64,000 bases of DNA from Isoptericola variabilis 225 (GTDB taxonomy: Bacteria; Actinomycetota; Actinomycetes; Actinomycetales; Cellulomonadaceae): contig NC_015588.1 in assembly GCF_000215105.1 (NCBI RefSeq), positions 2,356,001 through 2,420,000 on the forward strand, written 5' to 3'. The notes beneath the pieces were generated by a model. The model had not been told where the DNA came from and did not search any database. It saw nothing but the letters and a program-made list of their open reading frames with translations. A program made the position numbers and the translations under genes. Shown here piece after piece: positions 13,942 through 22,506 of this stretch (position 1 is its first letter; the number at the start of each line of letters is the position of its first letter).

Positions 13942-14829
13942 TCAGGCCGAGGACATCACCTCCTCGAGGTGAGCGAGGCCATCGGTGGCGATGGCGTCCT
14001 GGGTCGCCGCGAGCGGGCGCCAGATCGAGGCCGCGGTGGCGATCGTGGCGTTCTCCGCCGTGAAGGACTCGATCACCAGCGGGCCGGAGTACCCCACCTC
14101 GTCCAGGGCGCCGAGGAGGCGTACCCAGTCGAGGTGGTCCGACCCCGGCGCGCCGCGGTCGTTCGCGCAGACCTGCACCGCGGCGATGCGGCTGCTCGCG
14201 CGGTGGATCGCGGCGACGAGATCGGTCTCCTCGATGTTCATGTGGTAGACGTCGAGCATCAGGCCGATCGCCTCGGCCGGGAGGGGCGCGATCACCTCGA
14301 GGGCCTGGTCGAGCGTGTTGACGAGGCTGGTCTCGTAGCGGTTGAGCGGCTCCAGGCCGACGACGACGCCCGCCGACGCCGCGTGCTCGAGCACCGGACC
14401 GAGGTTCTCGGCCAGCTCGGCGTACGCAGCCGCGCGCTCCGCGGCCGAGAGCCTCCAGGTGCGACCGACCGACGCGTACGCCGGACCGCCGACGACGCGC
14501 GCGCCCACGGTGTGCGCAGCGTCGACGACACGGCGGAGGTAGTCCTGCGTCGCGCGTACCGTGGCGCGGTCGGCGGCGACCAGCTCACGCCCGGGACCCA
14601 TGACCAGGGAGACGCTCGCGCCGAGCCCGTGGTCCTCGAGGACCCGTGCGGCGAGCCGGGGGTCCCAGTCGTCGGGGTGCTCCACCGGGAGCTCGATGAG
14701 GTCGAAGCCCCACCCGGCCACGCGGGGGGCGATGGTGCGCAGTGCGGAGTCGGTCAGGGGTGAGACCCACACCCAGGTGTTTACGCCGATCGGCCGGCGT
14801 CGGATGGCATGACGGTGTTCGGGAGCCAC
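13942..14829 (-). CDS. Sugar phosphate isomerase/epimerase (TIM barrel), operon A
   Basis: 295-residue xylose-isomerase-like TIM barrel (AP endonuclease family 2 fold). It begins with PIGVNTWVWVSPL (strand 1). Metal-site residues appear as Glu in VGLEPLNRYET, Asp and His in MLDVYHMNIEE, and the final Glu in VIESFTAE. The GTG at 14829 (VAPEHRHAIRRRPIG) is preceded by GAGAGAG; the longer reading frame to 14904 lacks a better start. It sits between the binding-protein gene and giant enzyme A. Members of this family isomerise or epimerise sugars and keto-sugars, some acting on 3-keto glycosides. No signal peptide is visible, so it works in the cytosol on imported product. Confidence 0.85.
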   Translation of the reverse strand: MAPEHRHAIRRRPIGVNTWVWVSPLTDSALRTIAPRVAGWGFDLIELPVEHPDDWDPRLAARVLEDHGLGASVSLVMGPGRELVAADRATVRATQDYLRRVVDAAHTVGARVVGGPAYASVGRTWRLSAAERAAAYAELAENLGPVLEHAASAGVVVGLEPLNRYETSLVNTLDQALEVIAPLPAEAIGLMLDVYHMNIEETDLVAAIHRASSRIAAVQVCANDRGAPGSDHLDWVRLLGALDEVGYSGPLVIESFTAENATIATAASIWRPLAATQDAIATDGLAHLEEVMSSA

Positions 14830-14862
14830 GTCGCTCTCTCTCGTCGTCGTGTCGTCCGGGGC

Positions 14863-14899
14863 GGCCGGACGTGCTGCGTCGCCGCAGCGACGCCCGGCC
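14863..14899 (-). other. Intercistronic hairpin after binding-protein gene A
   Basis: An imperfect 16-17 base stem (14863-14878 with 14883-14899) lies 14 bases after the binding-protein stop codon. Hairpins at this place commonly protect the highly expressed binding-protein mRNA or attenuate downstream genes; that role is inferred. Confidence 0.5.
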
Positions 14900-14913
14900 C
14901 CCACGGTGATGGG

Positions 14914-16149
14914 TCAGCGGTCGGTCCACGCCTCCGGGAACCCGGGCAGGTCCTCGCCGCCGAACTTCGCGTAGTGCAGCGACGGCATGTCCGCGTTGGC
15001 CTCGAGGTACGCGCCGAGCTCGTCGGACTCGATCGGGTCCTGCGGGAGCACCCACTCCTCGGGCACCTCCTGGCCCTCCCAGATCATCTGGGCCGCGAGG
15101 ACCGGGGTGCGCCACTGGAAGTTGGAGTACACGGCCGCGATCGCGTTCATGCCGGTCTCCTCCCACTTGCGCAGGAAGCTCATCTCGTCCTCGCCCATGA
15201 AGACGGGGTACGGCTTGCCGGCGTCCTCGAACGCCTCCACCGCGGCCACGGCGCCGTCCCCGGCGTCCATCCAGATGCCGTGGATGTCGCCGCGCTGGAG
15301 GTACTGCGTGACGATGTCCTTGATCTGGGCGGCGTCACCGCCGGTGAACTCGACGCCGACGACGTCGATGTCCGCCTCCGAGAAGATCCGGTCGGCCGCG
15401 GCCCACCGGTGCTCGAGGACGTCGACGCCCGGGAGGATGCGCAGCGCGAGCACCTTCGAGCCCGGGTCGAGGTTCTCCACGAGGTACTCCGCGCCGTCGG
15501 CGCCGTAGGCGTAGCCGCCGATCGGGTGGATGAACGTCACCATGCAGTCCGTATTCACGCCGCGGTCGAACACGATCACCGGCGTGCCGCTCTCGCACGC
15601 CGCCTCGACGGCGGGCGTGAGCGTGGCCGTCGTGGACGGCGAGATGATGATGGCGTCACAGTCTCCGTTCTCGACGAACGCCTGGATGTCGGAGATCTGC
15701 TTGTTGTCGTCGTCGGCGGCGTCGGAGACCCGGAACTCGCCGATCACCCCCTGCTCCTTCAGGACCTCGACCTGCTGCTGCATGGTGATCCAGCCCGTGA
15801 CGCGCCACGGGTTCGAGACCGAGGCGTTGGAGAAGCACAGCGTCTTGTCGCCGCCTGGGCTCGCGTACTCGGATGTGTCCACGTACTCCGGCTCGATCGC
15901 CTGCAGCCAGGGCTGGTCGGCCGGACCCTCCGGCTCGATGTCCCGCTGGGCCAGCTCACGGTCGTAGTCCGCCTGGACGAACCACTCGCTGTTCGCGCCG
16001 GACTCCGACTCGCTTCCTTCCTCCGCCGTCTCCTCGGCGGCCGCCTCCGGGGGTATCTCCGCCGGAGTGTCGGTCGTGCAGGCAGCCGTGCCCAGCAGCA
16101 CCGCCGTGGCGGCGCCGGCCACAAGAGCTCGGGCTCGGACTCGCTTCAT
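14914..16149 (-). CDS. Sugar ABC transporter substrate-binding lipoprotein, operon A
   Basis: 411-residue periplasmic-binding-protein-like family (ribose/galactose type, Peripla_BP_4). A lipoprotein signal peptide (LVAGAATAVLLGTAAC) precedes a Cys to be lipidated, followed by an acidic Glu/Ser-rich linker. The binding fold shows typical segments such as GDCDAIIISPSTTATLTPAV and GTPVIVFDRGVNTD. The ATG at 16149 has AAGGAG 7 bases upstream. It stands after both permease genes and delivers the sugar to the transporter. Unlike most RbsB relatives it has about 70 extra residues before the binding fold (up to GGDKTLCFSNASV). Confidence 0.9.
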   Translation of the reverse strand: MKRVRARALVAGAATAVLLGTAACTTDTPAEIPPEAAAEETAEEGSESESGANSEWFVQADYDRELAQRDIEPEGPADQPWLQAIEPEYVDTSEYASPGGDKTLCFSNASVSNPWRVTGWITMQQQVEVLKEQGVIGEFRVSDAADDDNKQISDIQAFVENGDCDAIIISPSTTATLTPAVEAACESGTPVIVFDRGVNTDCMVTFIHPIGGYAYGADGAEYLVENLDPGSKVLALRILPGVDVLEHRWAAADRIFSEADIDVVGVEFTGGDAAQIKDIVTQYLQRGDIHGIWMDAGDGAVAAVEAFEDAGKPYPVFMGEDEMSFLRKWEETGMNAIAAVYSNFQWRTPVLAAQMIWEGQEVPEEWVLPQDPIESDELGAYLEANADMPSLHYAKFGGEDLPGFPEAWTDR

Positions 16150-16243
16150 GTCGTTCTCCTTCGTGAGACGTCGTCGTCGGGACGGGAGCGAACGGGTACG
16201 CGTCGTGGTGGTCGGTCTGTCGAGGTCGTCAGGAGATCTGGGC

Positions 16244-17377
16244 CTAGCGGTCAGGTGGATCGGCCGCCGGAGCGGGGGAAGGACTCCCGCTCGGATCGAA
16301 GCCGTCGCCGACGGCGCCCGGGACCCGCTCCCGTGGTCGTGCACGGCGTGGCCGCGAGGCGTAGGCGACGGCCGCGATGATGATCACGCCCTGGACCGCG
16401 GGTCGGATCGAGGCCGGCAGGCCGAACTGGTTGAAGAGGGTGAACAGCGCCTCGAGCGTCACGGCGCCGAGGATCGCGCCGGCGACGGTGCCACGGCCTC
16501 CGCCGAGGACCACGCCGCCCAGCACGACCGCGGTGATCGCCATGAACTCCAAGCCCTGCCCGACCTGCGCGGTGACGCCCGCGAAGCCCCCGATGAGCAC
16601 GGCGGCGACGGTCGCGCACAAGCTCGAGAGGAGGAATGCTCGGGTGCGCACCCACCAGACCGGCGCGCCCGCATAGGCGGCCACCCGGGCGTTGTCGCCG
16701 ACGGCGACGAGGGTGCGGCCGTACGGGCGGCGCATGAGGACGACGGCCGCGGCTGCGAGCACCGCCGCGATCACGAGCGCCCACGGGACCTGGAAGGACC
16801 CCGGGTTGTCGGGGATGCCTCCGCGGCCCCAGGTGCGGAAGCCCTCGGTGAGGGCGCCGGTCGGGGCGCCTCCGGTCCAGAGGCGGATGGCCCCGTAGAG
16901 GACGAGCATCATGCCCAGGGTCGTGATGAAGGACGGCACCTTGAGCAGCGTCGTCACGAGCCCGTTCACCAGGCCGACCAGCAGCCCGAACCCGAGCATC
17001 AGGGCGACCACGAGCCACGTGCGGGACTCCTCGCCGTCGAGGACCTTCGCGGCGATGACCACCTGCGCCCCGACGAGGGAGCCGACGGACAGGTCGAACT
17101 CGCCGGAGACGATGACGAAGTACTGCCCGATCGCGAGGATCACCAGCGGTGCCGCCTTCTTGGCGAACGCCATGAGCGAGGTCGGCTCCGCGAAGGACGG
17201 GTTGACCGAGAAGATCGCGACGAAGACGAGGACGAGCAGCGCGGCCACGGTCCACGCGCCGCCGGAACCCAGGCGGGTGAGGACACCGGCTCGCGGATCG
17301 CGGGCCGGGACGCCGCGCCCTTGCGGTGCACGGGCGGCGAGGCTCTCGGAGAGCTTCGACGGGCTGCTGGTGGTCAC
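16244..17377 (-). CDS. Sugar ABC transporter permease (RbsC type) 2, operon A
   Basis: 377-residue multispanning membrane protein of the BPD_transp_2 family. It shows the family signatures GEFDLSVGSLVGAQVV and, later, GGVVLGGGRGTVAGAILGAV. About nine or ten hydrophobic segments are visible. The C-terminal 35 residues are Arg/Pro-rich and cytosolic. The GTG start at 17377 overlaps the stop codon of the first permease by 4 bases (GTGA). It probably pairs with the neighbouring permease as a heterodimer. Confidence 0.92.
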   Translation of the reverse strand: MTTSSPSKLSESLAARAPQGRGVPARDPRAGVLTRLGSGGAWTVAALLVLVFVAIFSVNPSFAEPTSLMAFAKKAAPLVILAIGQYFVIVSGEFDLSVGSLVGAQVVIAAKVLDGEESRTWLVVALMLGFGLLVGLVNGLVTTLLKVPSFITTLGMMLVLYGAIRLWTGGAPTGALTEGFRTWGRGGIPDNPGSFQVPWALVIAAVLAAAAVVLMRRPYGRTLVAVGDNARVAAYAGAPVWWVRTRAFLLSSLCATVAAVLIGGFAGVTAQVGQGLEFMAITAVVLGGVVLGGGRGTVAGAILGAVTLEALFTLFNQFGLPASIRPAVQGVIIIAAVAYASRPRRARPRERVPGAVGDGFDPSGSPSPAPAADPPDR

Positions 17378-18456
17378 TTCGACACACCTCCGGTGGTCGG
17401 CTCGGTGACGGCCACGGGGCCTCCCCGCAGGCGCCCCCCGCTCGGGCGGAACCGCGCCCTGCTGCTGGCCGGGTCGATCTGCCGACGCGCATACAGCGCG
17501 ACGGCGGCGATGATGACGACGCCTCGCAGGACGTCCTTGAAGAACGGGTCGACGTCCAGGACGTTGAACGCCGTGTCCAGCACGGCGAGGATCGCCACGC
17601 CGCCCACGGTGCCGACCATCGATCCGCGTCCGCCGAGCAGCAGCGTCCCTCCCAGGACGACCGCGGCGATCGAGTCGAGGTCGAGCCCGTACGAGTAGAC
17701 CAGCGCGTTACCGGTACCGAATCGCGCGGCGATGAGCAGCCCCGCGACGCCCGCGCAGACCGAGCACAGCACGTGGGCGAGGATGACCGTCCGGTCGGTG
17801 CGGATGCCGGAGAGGCGGGCGACGTCGAGGTTCCCGCCCACGGCGAACATGTGATATCCGCTGCGGGTCCGCGTCAGCAGCACGACTCCGGCCACCGCCA
17901 GGCTCAGCATGACGATCGTCGAGATCGGCACGGGCCCGATGCGCGTGTAGCCGAACATCTGGAACGACGTCGGTACCTCGCCGGCCGGACCCTTGAACTG
18001 CGTGTCGAGGTAACCCTTGATGATCAGCCCGATGCCGAGCGTGGCGATGAAGGCGTTGACGCGTAGCTTCGCGATGACCAGGCCGTTGACGAGCCCGATG
18101 AGAGCCGCCGTCCCGAGCGCGGTGAGGACGCCGAGCCAGACCCGTGACGGGTCACCGGCCATCGTGGTGGCCCCGATGATCGAGCACAGCGCCACGACGT
18201 AGCCGACCGAGAGGTCGAGCGACCGGCAGACGATGACGAGGGTCTGCCCGATCGCGACGAACCCCAGGAGGCTCGTCTGGGTGAGCATGTAGGCCGTGTT
18301 GGCCGTGCTGAACAGGTTCCCACCCCGCGCCGCGACCAGCGCGCCCACGATCACGAGGATGCCGACGAGCGCGAGCCACACGATCTCGGTGGAGCCGATC
18401 CGGCGACGACGCGTGGCGGAGTCGGGCCGCGCAGGGGCGGCGACGGTCGTGGTCAT
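17374..18456 (-). CDS. Sugar ABC transporter permease (RbsC type) 1, operon A
   Basis: 360-residue permease of the same family, with CRSLDLSVGYVVALCSIIG and the loop GGTLLLGGRGSMVGTVGG that contacts the ATPase. The start ATG overlaps the ATPase stop codon by 4 bases (ATGA). Two consecutive permease genes are usual for autoinducer-2 or rhamnose-type transporters (LsrC/LsrD, RhaP/RhaQ). Operon B manages with a single permease. Confidence 0.92.
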   Translation of the reverse strand: MTTTVAAPARPDSATRRRRIGSTEIVWLALVGILVIVGALVAARGGNLFSTANTAYMLTQTSLLGFVAIGQTLVIVCRSLDLSVGYVVALCSIIGATTMAGDPSRVWLGVLTALGTAALIGLVNGLVIAKLRVNAFIATLGIGLIIKGYLDTQFKGPAGEVPTSFQMFGYTRIGPVPISTIVMLSLAVAGVVLLTRTRSGYHMFAVGGNLDVARLSGIRTDRTVILAHVLCSVCAGVAGLLIAARFGTGNALVYSYGLDLDSIAAVVLGGTLLLGGRGSMVGTVGGVAILAVLDTAFNVLDVDPFFKDVLRGVVIIAAVALYARRQIDPASSRARFRPSGGRLRGGPVAVTEPTTGGVSK

Positions 18457-20087
18457 CGGTCGTCACCCGACTGCGCGAGCCCGCGGGACGGCGTGGCCGC
18501 CGGGGCGTCCACGGCCACGACGTGCTCGTCGGACGTGGAGTCAGTGCCTGTCGCGAGCGCCATGATGGACTCCTCGTCGCTTCCTGGGGGGAGCTCTCCG
18601 GCGAGCCTCCCGTCGCGTACGACCAGGATCCGGTCGGCCATCGCAACCACCTCGGGAAGCTCGGACGAGATGAGGACGATCGCGACGCCGGCGGCGGCGA
18701 GCTGTCGCATGAGGTCGTAGACGGCCCGCTTGGCGCCGACGTCGATCCCTCGCGTGGGCTCGTCGAGGACGATCACCCGAGGGTCGGTCACGAGCCACTT
18801 GGCCAGCACGACCTTCTGCTGGTTGCCCCCGGAGAGGTACTGGACCTCGGTCTCCTGCGACGCGGCGACGAGGTCGAGGGACGAGAGCAGTCCCGGGACG
18901 TGCTGCGACCGGCGGTCGGACTCCCCGGGGACGACCGCGTCGAGCACGAGGCGGGCGTTCGCCAGGACCGACTGTCCGAGCGCGAGGCCCTCGGTCTTGC
19001 GGTCCTCGGTGACCAGCGCGATCCCGGCCTGCACGGCCTGCCGCGGCGAGCGGATCTCCACCCGTGTGCCGTCGATCTGCATCCGACCGCGGGTGAACGG
19101 GGCGATCCCGAAGATCCCGTGCGCAATCTCCGTGCGGCCGGAGCCCTGCAGGCCGGCCAGCGCGACGATCTCGCCCGCCCGCACCTGGAGGTCCACGCCG
19201 TCGACGGCGGTGTTGCCGGCGCCCTCGATGGCCAGCACGACGTCACCCGGGCTCGCGGCGTCGTCCTTGTCGGGGAAGAACCCGGCGAAGTCCCGGCCGA
19301 CCATCGTGCGCACGAGCCGGTCCGGCGTCATGTCGGCGGCGGGTGCGGTGAGCACGTGGTTGCCGTCCTTGAGCACCGTGATGGTGTCGCAGAGGTCGAA
19401 GATCTCCTTGAGGCGGTGCGAGACGTACAGCACCGCGACGCCCCGCGCCTTCAACCGCCCGACGAGGTCGTACAGCAGCTCGACCTCCTGGTCGGCCAGG
19501 GCCGCCGTCGGCTCGTCCATCGAGATGATCCGCGCGTCGTGGGAGACGGCCTTGACGATCTCGATGACCTGCTGCTGGGCGACCGAGAGGGACCCGACGC
19601 GCGTCCACGGCGCGATACCCCCGATCCCGAGGCTCGCCAGGAGCTCGTCGGTCCGCGCGTGCATCGTGCGCCGGTCTACGAGGCCGCGGCGCCGCGGCTC
19701 ACGCCCGAGGTACACGTTCTCGGCGACCGACCGCTCAGGCAGCAGGTTGAACTCCTGGAAGACGGTCGAGACCCCGGCGTGCTGGGCGTCGAGAGGCGAC
19801 GCGAAGACGGTGCTCCGACCCTCCAGCTCGATGGTCCCGGCGTCCGGGCGGTGCACGCCGGCGATGATCTTCATCAGCGTGGACTTGCCGGCACCGTTCT
19901 CGCCTACCAGGGCGTGCACCTCACCGCGTCGGACGTCGAGGGACACGTCGTGCAGCACCCGGTTGCCGAAGAACTGCTTGCCCACGCCCTGTAGCCGCAA
20001 GAGGGGCTGCTCATGGACGAGGGCAGGGTCCGACGTCCCCTCGTGCTGAATGGTCGCGCGGCCTTGCGCGACGTCGTCGGCTCGCAT
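18453..20087 (-). CDS. Sugar ABC transporter ATP-binding protein (RbsA type), operon A
   Basis: 544 residues with two ATPase domains. The first has Walker A GENGAGKST, a degenerate signature (SLSVAQQQVIEIVKA) and Walker B IISMDEPTAALA. The second has the altered Walker A GLQGSGRTEI, an intact signature LSGGNQQKVVLAKWL and Walker B VIVLDEPTRGID. This asymmetry is normal for RbsA/MglA. I start at ATG 20087 because a TAGGGT -10 box sits 7 bases upstream; the in-frame GTG at 20108 lies inside the promoter. It is the first gene of operon A and is preceded by the operator shared with operon B. Confidence 0.93.
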   Translation of the reverse strand: MRADDVAQGRATIQHEGTSDPALVHEQPLLRLQGVGKQFFGNRVLHDVSLDVRRGEVHALVGENGAGKSTLMKIIAGVHRPDAGTIELEGRSTVFASPLDAQHAGVSTVFQEFNLLPERSVAENVYLGREPRRRGLVDRRTMHARTDELLASLGIGGIAPWTRVGSLSVAQQQVIEIVKAVSHDARIISMDEPTAALADQEVELLYDLVGRLKARGVAVLYVSHRLKEIFDLCDTITVLKDGNHVLTAPAADMTPDRLVRTMVGRDFAGFFPDKDDAASPGDVVLAIEGAGNTAVDGVDLQVRAGEIVALAGLQGSGRTEIAHGIFGIAPFTRGRMQIDGTRVEIRSPRQAVQAGIALVTEDRKTEGLALGQSVLANARLVLDAVVPGESDRRSQHVPGLLSSLDLVAASQETEVQYLSGGNQQKVVLAKWLVTDPRVIVLDEPTRGIDVGAKRAVYDLMRQLAAAGVAIVLISSELPEVVAMADRILVVRDGRLAGELPPGSDEESIMALATGTDSTSDEHVVAVDAPAATPSRGLAQSGDDR

Positions 20088-20094
20088 GTGGTTG

Positions 20095-20124
20095 ACCCTA
20101 GCGACCACTTCTGACGAACGTCAA
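20095..20124 (-). promoter_or_regulatory. Operon A leaderless promoter
   Basis: -35 TTGACG (20119-20124), an 18-base spacer, -10 TAGGGT (20095-20100), then 7 bases to the ATG at 20087. The -35 box lies inside a palindromic operator. Confidence 0.75.
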
Positions 20125-20143
20125 GCAAAAGTTGTCCGCGAGT
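20109..20143. promoter_or_regulatory. Candidate ROK operator, operon A copy
   Basis: 35-base block with the palindrome TGACGAACGTCA (20112-20123) followed by AGCAAAAGTTGTCCGC. It matches the block at 33295-33329 at 30 of 35 positions, an agreement limited to the promoter regions of the two sugar operons. It covers the -35 box, which suggests repression. The regulator is inferred to be the ROK protein at 33358-34539. Confidence 0.65.
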
Positions 20144-20208
20144 GTCGCAGGTTCGTCTCGAGAAGTCACCAAAACTCGTGGGCAAGCGAGTCGACCGAAA
20201 ACACGACT

Positions 20209-20245
20209 GCCCGGGGCGCCACGACGGTGTCGTGGCGCCCCGGGC
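20209..20245 (-). terminator. Terminator of sugar operon B
   Basis: Perfect 17 bp stem (20209-20225 with 20229-20245), 3-base loop, followed by GTTTTCGG on the minus strand. It lies 12 bases after the stop codon of the last operon B gene and insulates operon A. Confidence 0.9.
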
Positions 20246-20257
20246 AGGACCGTCAGC

Positions 20258-21250
20258 TCAGGCTCCGACCGGAGCCCGCAGCGCCAGGATCTGCTCGGCG
20301 CTGCGCTCGGCGTTGCCGAACGAGTCGACCGGGTTCGGCGGCAGCGCCACCTGTGCGGCGTTGTCCTGCTCCCAGATGCCGTGCTGGCGCCCGGTCCCCT
20401 CGAGCGCGCTGAGGAACCCCTGGAAGTCGATGTTGCCCGCCCCGAACTCGACGATGTCGTAGCCGTTGTCGGAGCTGGGGTTGACCCGGCCGTCCTTGAG
20501 GTGGAACAGCGGGTACCGGGACCGGTTGGCGAGCACGTAGTCCACGGGCTCGAAGCCCGGGTAGAGGTGCTTGCCGACGAACGCCCAGTAGACGTCCATC
20601 TCGAGGAACACCAGCGAGGGATCCGTGTTCTCGAGGAACACGTCGTAGAGCCGCACCGACGGGTCGTCTTTGGCGAACGCGAACTCGTGCTGGTGGTTGT
20701 GCTGGTAGAACTTCAGCCCGCGCGCGGCGGCCGCCTCGCCGAACCGGTTGAACTGCTCCGCCGCGGCCAGGTAGCCCGCGATCGTGCGGTTGTTCGTCGG
20801 GGCGTTCGCCGTGCCGACGTGCTCCATCCCGAGGATCTGGGCCGTGTCGAGCTCGCGCTCCATGTTGGTCGCGAAGTCGTTGATGCCGCGGTGGGCACCG
20901 ACGGCCTTGAGCCCGTTGTCGTCGAGGATCTGGCGGATCTCCTGGGGCGTGATCGGGCCGACCGCGCCCTGGGTGTAGCCGGCGAACTCGATCTCCGAGT
21001 AGCCCAGCTGCGCCAGCCGCTCGAGCACGACCCGGAAGCCGAGGGACGACACCTTGTCACGGACGCTGTAGAGCTGGATGCCGAGCTTGCCCGGCGCCAC
21101 GAGACGGCGGCCGCCGGCGAGGGGGCTCGGCGAGGCCGACGTCGCCGCGGAGGCCACGGACGTGCCCGCCAGCGTGGCGGCGCCGACGGCGACGGTGGAC
21201 CCCGCGAGACGCATGAAGGTCCTGCGGTCGAGGTCCGTGCGGATGGTCAT
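20258..21250 (-). CDS. Tat-exported TIM-barrel sugar isomerase/epimerase
   Basis: 330 residues. The N-terminus is a twin-arginine signal (LDRRTFMRLAGSTVAVGAA, cleavage probably after VASA). After it comes a xylose-isomerase-like TIM barrel starting GKLGIQLYSVRDKV. Likely metal ligands are His in FYQHNHQHEF, Glu in VFLEMDVYW and Asp in FHLKDG. The ATG at 21250 has AAGGAG 6 bases upstream. Export of a folded protein by Tat fits a metal cofactor loaded in the cytosol. It is the last gene of operon B and probably acts outside the cell with giant enzyme B. The substrate is unknown; 3-keto-sugar chemistry is one possibility. Confidence 0.85.
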   Translation of the reverse strand: MTIRTDLDRRTFMRLAGSTVAVGAATLAGTSVASAATSASPSPLAGGRRLVAPGKLGIQLYSVRDKVSSLGFRVVLERLAQLGYSEIEFAGYTQGAVGPITPQEIRQILDDNGLKAVGAHRGINDFATNMERELDTAQILGMEHVGTANAPTNNRTIAGYLAAAEQFNRFGEAAAARGLKFYQHNHQHEFAFAKDDPSVRLYDVFLENTDPSLVFLEMDVYWAFVGKHLYPGFEPVDYVLANRSRYPLFHLKDGRVNPSSDNGYDIVEFGAGNIDFQGFLSALEGTGRQHGIWEQDNAAQVALPPNPVDSFGNAERSAEQILALRAPVGA

Positions 21251-21305
21251 GAAAATCTCCTTCGAACTGCTGCTGCGGTGGGGAGGGGGCCCTGGTGGTG
21301 GATGG

Positions 21306-22307
21306 TCACTTCGTGGAGAACGCGGCGTCGAAGGCCGCCTCCGGTGCGTCGAACGCGAGACGACGCACGAACTCGAGGGCCTCGGGAGCGCCGACGAGGC
21401 GGTCCATGCCGGCGTCCTCCCACTCGATCGAGATGGGGCCCTCGTAGCCGATGGTGTTGAGCATGCGGAAGGCGTCCTCCCACGGCACGTCGCCGTGCCC
21501 GGTGGAGATGAAGTCCCAGCCGCGCCGCGGGTCGGCCCACGGCAGGTGCGACCCCATGCGGCCGTTGCGGCCGTTGGTCATCCGCTTCTTCGTGTCCTTG
21601 CAGTCCACGTGGTAGATGCGGTCCTTGAAGTCCCACAGGAACGCGACGGGGTCGATGTCCTGCCAGACCATGTGCGACGGGTCCCAGTTGAGGCCGAACG
21701 CCTCCCGGTGCCCGATGGCCTCGAGCGTCCGGACCGTCGTCCAGTAGTCGTAGGCGATCTCGCTCGGGTGCACCTCGTGCGCGAACCGCACGCCCACCTC
21801 GTCGAAGACGTCGAGGATCGGGTTCCACCGGTCCGCGAAGTCCTGGTAGCCCGCCTCGATCGCCTCGGCGGACACCGGCGGGAACATCGCGACGTACTTC
21901 CAGATCGACGAACCCGTGAAGCCGATGACCGTCTTGACGCCGAGCCTGGCCGCCAGGCGCGCGGTGTTCTTCATCTCCTCGGCCGCGCGCTGCCGCACGC
22001 CCTCGGGGTCGCCGTCGCCCCACACCTGGTCCGACAGGATGTCGCGGTGCCGCTGGTCGATCGGGTCGTCGCACACCGCCTGGCCCTTGAGGTGGTTCGA
22101 GATCGCCCACACCTTGAGGTTGTACTTGTCGAGCAGGTCCAGCCGGGACTGGACGTAGGCGTCGTCGTCCCACCGCCACGGGTCCAGGTGGTCGCCCCAG
22201 CAGGCGAGCTCCAGACCGTCGTAGCCCCACTCGGAGGCGAGCCGGGCCACCTCCTCCAGCGGCAGGTCGGCCCACTGTCCGGTGAAGAGGGTGATCGGTC
22301 GTGCCAT
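21306..22307 (-). CDS. Cytosolic TIM-barrel sugar isomerase/epimerase, operon B
   Basis: 333 residues, the same superfamily as its neighbour but without a signal peptide. Visible metal-site motifs are Glu in [15 protein letters not shown], Asp and His in [12 protein letters not shown], and Glu in ISIEWEDAG. The length and the [15 protein letters not shown] segment resemble proteins found next to Gfo/Idh/MocA dehydrogenases. The ATG at 22307 follows AAGGAG. It lies between giant enzyme B and the Tat-exported isomerase, so the operon has one isomerase on each side of the membrane. Confidence 0.88.
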   Translation of the reverse strand: MARPITLFTGQWADLPLEEVARLASEWGYDGLELACWGDHLDPWRWDDDAYVQSRLDLLDKYNLKVWAISNHLKGQAVCDDPIDQRHRDILSDQVWGDGDPEGVRQRAAEEMKNTARLAARLGVKTVIGFTGSSIWKYVAMFPPVSAEAIEAGYQDFADRWNPILDVFDEVGVRFAHEVHPSEIAYDYWTTVRTLEAIGHREAFGLNWDPSHMVWQDIDPVAFLWDFKDRIYHVDCKDTKKRMTNGRNGRMGSHLPWADPRRGWDFISTGHGDVPWEDAFRMLNTIGYEGPISIEWEDAGMDRLVGAPEALEFVRRLAFDAPEAAFDAAFSTK

Positions 22308-22369
22308 GAGTCAGCTCCTTCGTCGTGCCGGGAGGCCCCGGCGGTCGGATGGCCCGGATGGGCCGGGGA

Positions 22370-22412
22370 CCCTCGGTGCAGGGCCGGAGCGCGTCCTGCC
22401 CTGCACCGAGGG
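22370..22412 (-). terminator. Hairpin after giant enzyme B gene
   Basis: Perfect 14 bp stem (22370-22383 with 22399-22412) and a 15-base loop in the 199-base gap between giant enzyme B and the isomerase. A second, longer stem region (22437-22447 with 22491-22501, further pairing inside) lies closer to the stop codon. Together they could stop part of the transcription, so the two isomerases would be less expressed. Confidence 0.55.
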
Positions 22413-22506
22413 GGTGGCCGAGACTCGGCCGTATCAGCGTGGGAGCCTCCCCGGTTGGACCCGGGCCGGGGTCCACCCGGGGGTCATGCGGCTCCCACGC
22501 CGACGA

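Noticed and set aside
22437-22501. Long imperfect inverted repeat after giant protein B as a mobile-element end
   Set aside because: Its position right after a stop codon and the lack of a second copy fit a transcription or mRNA-stability hairpin better.
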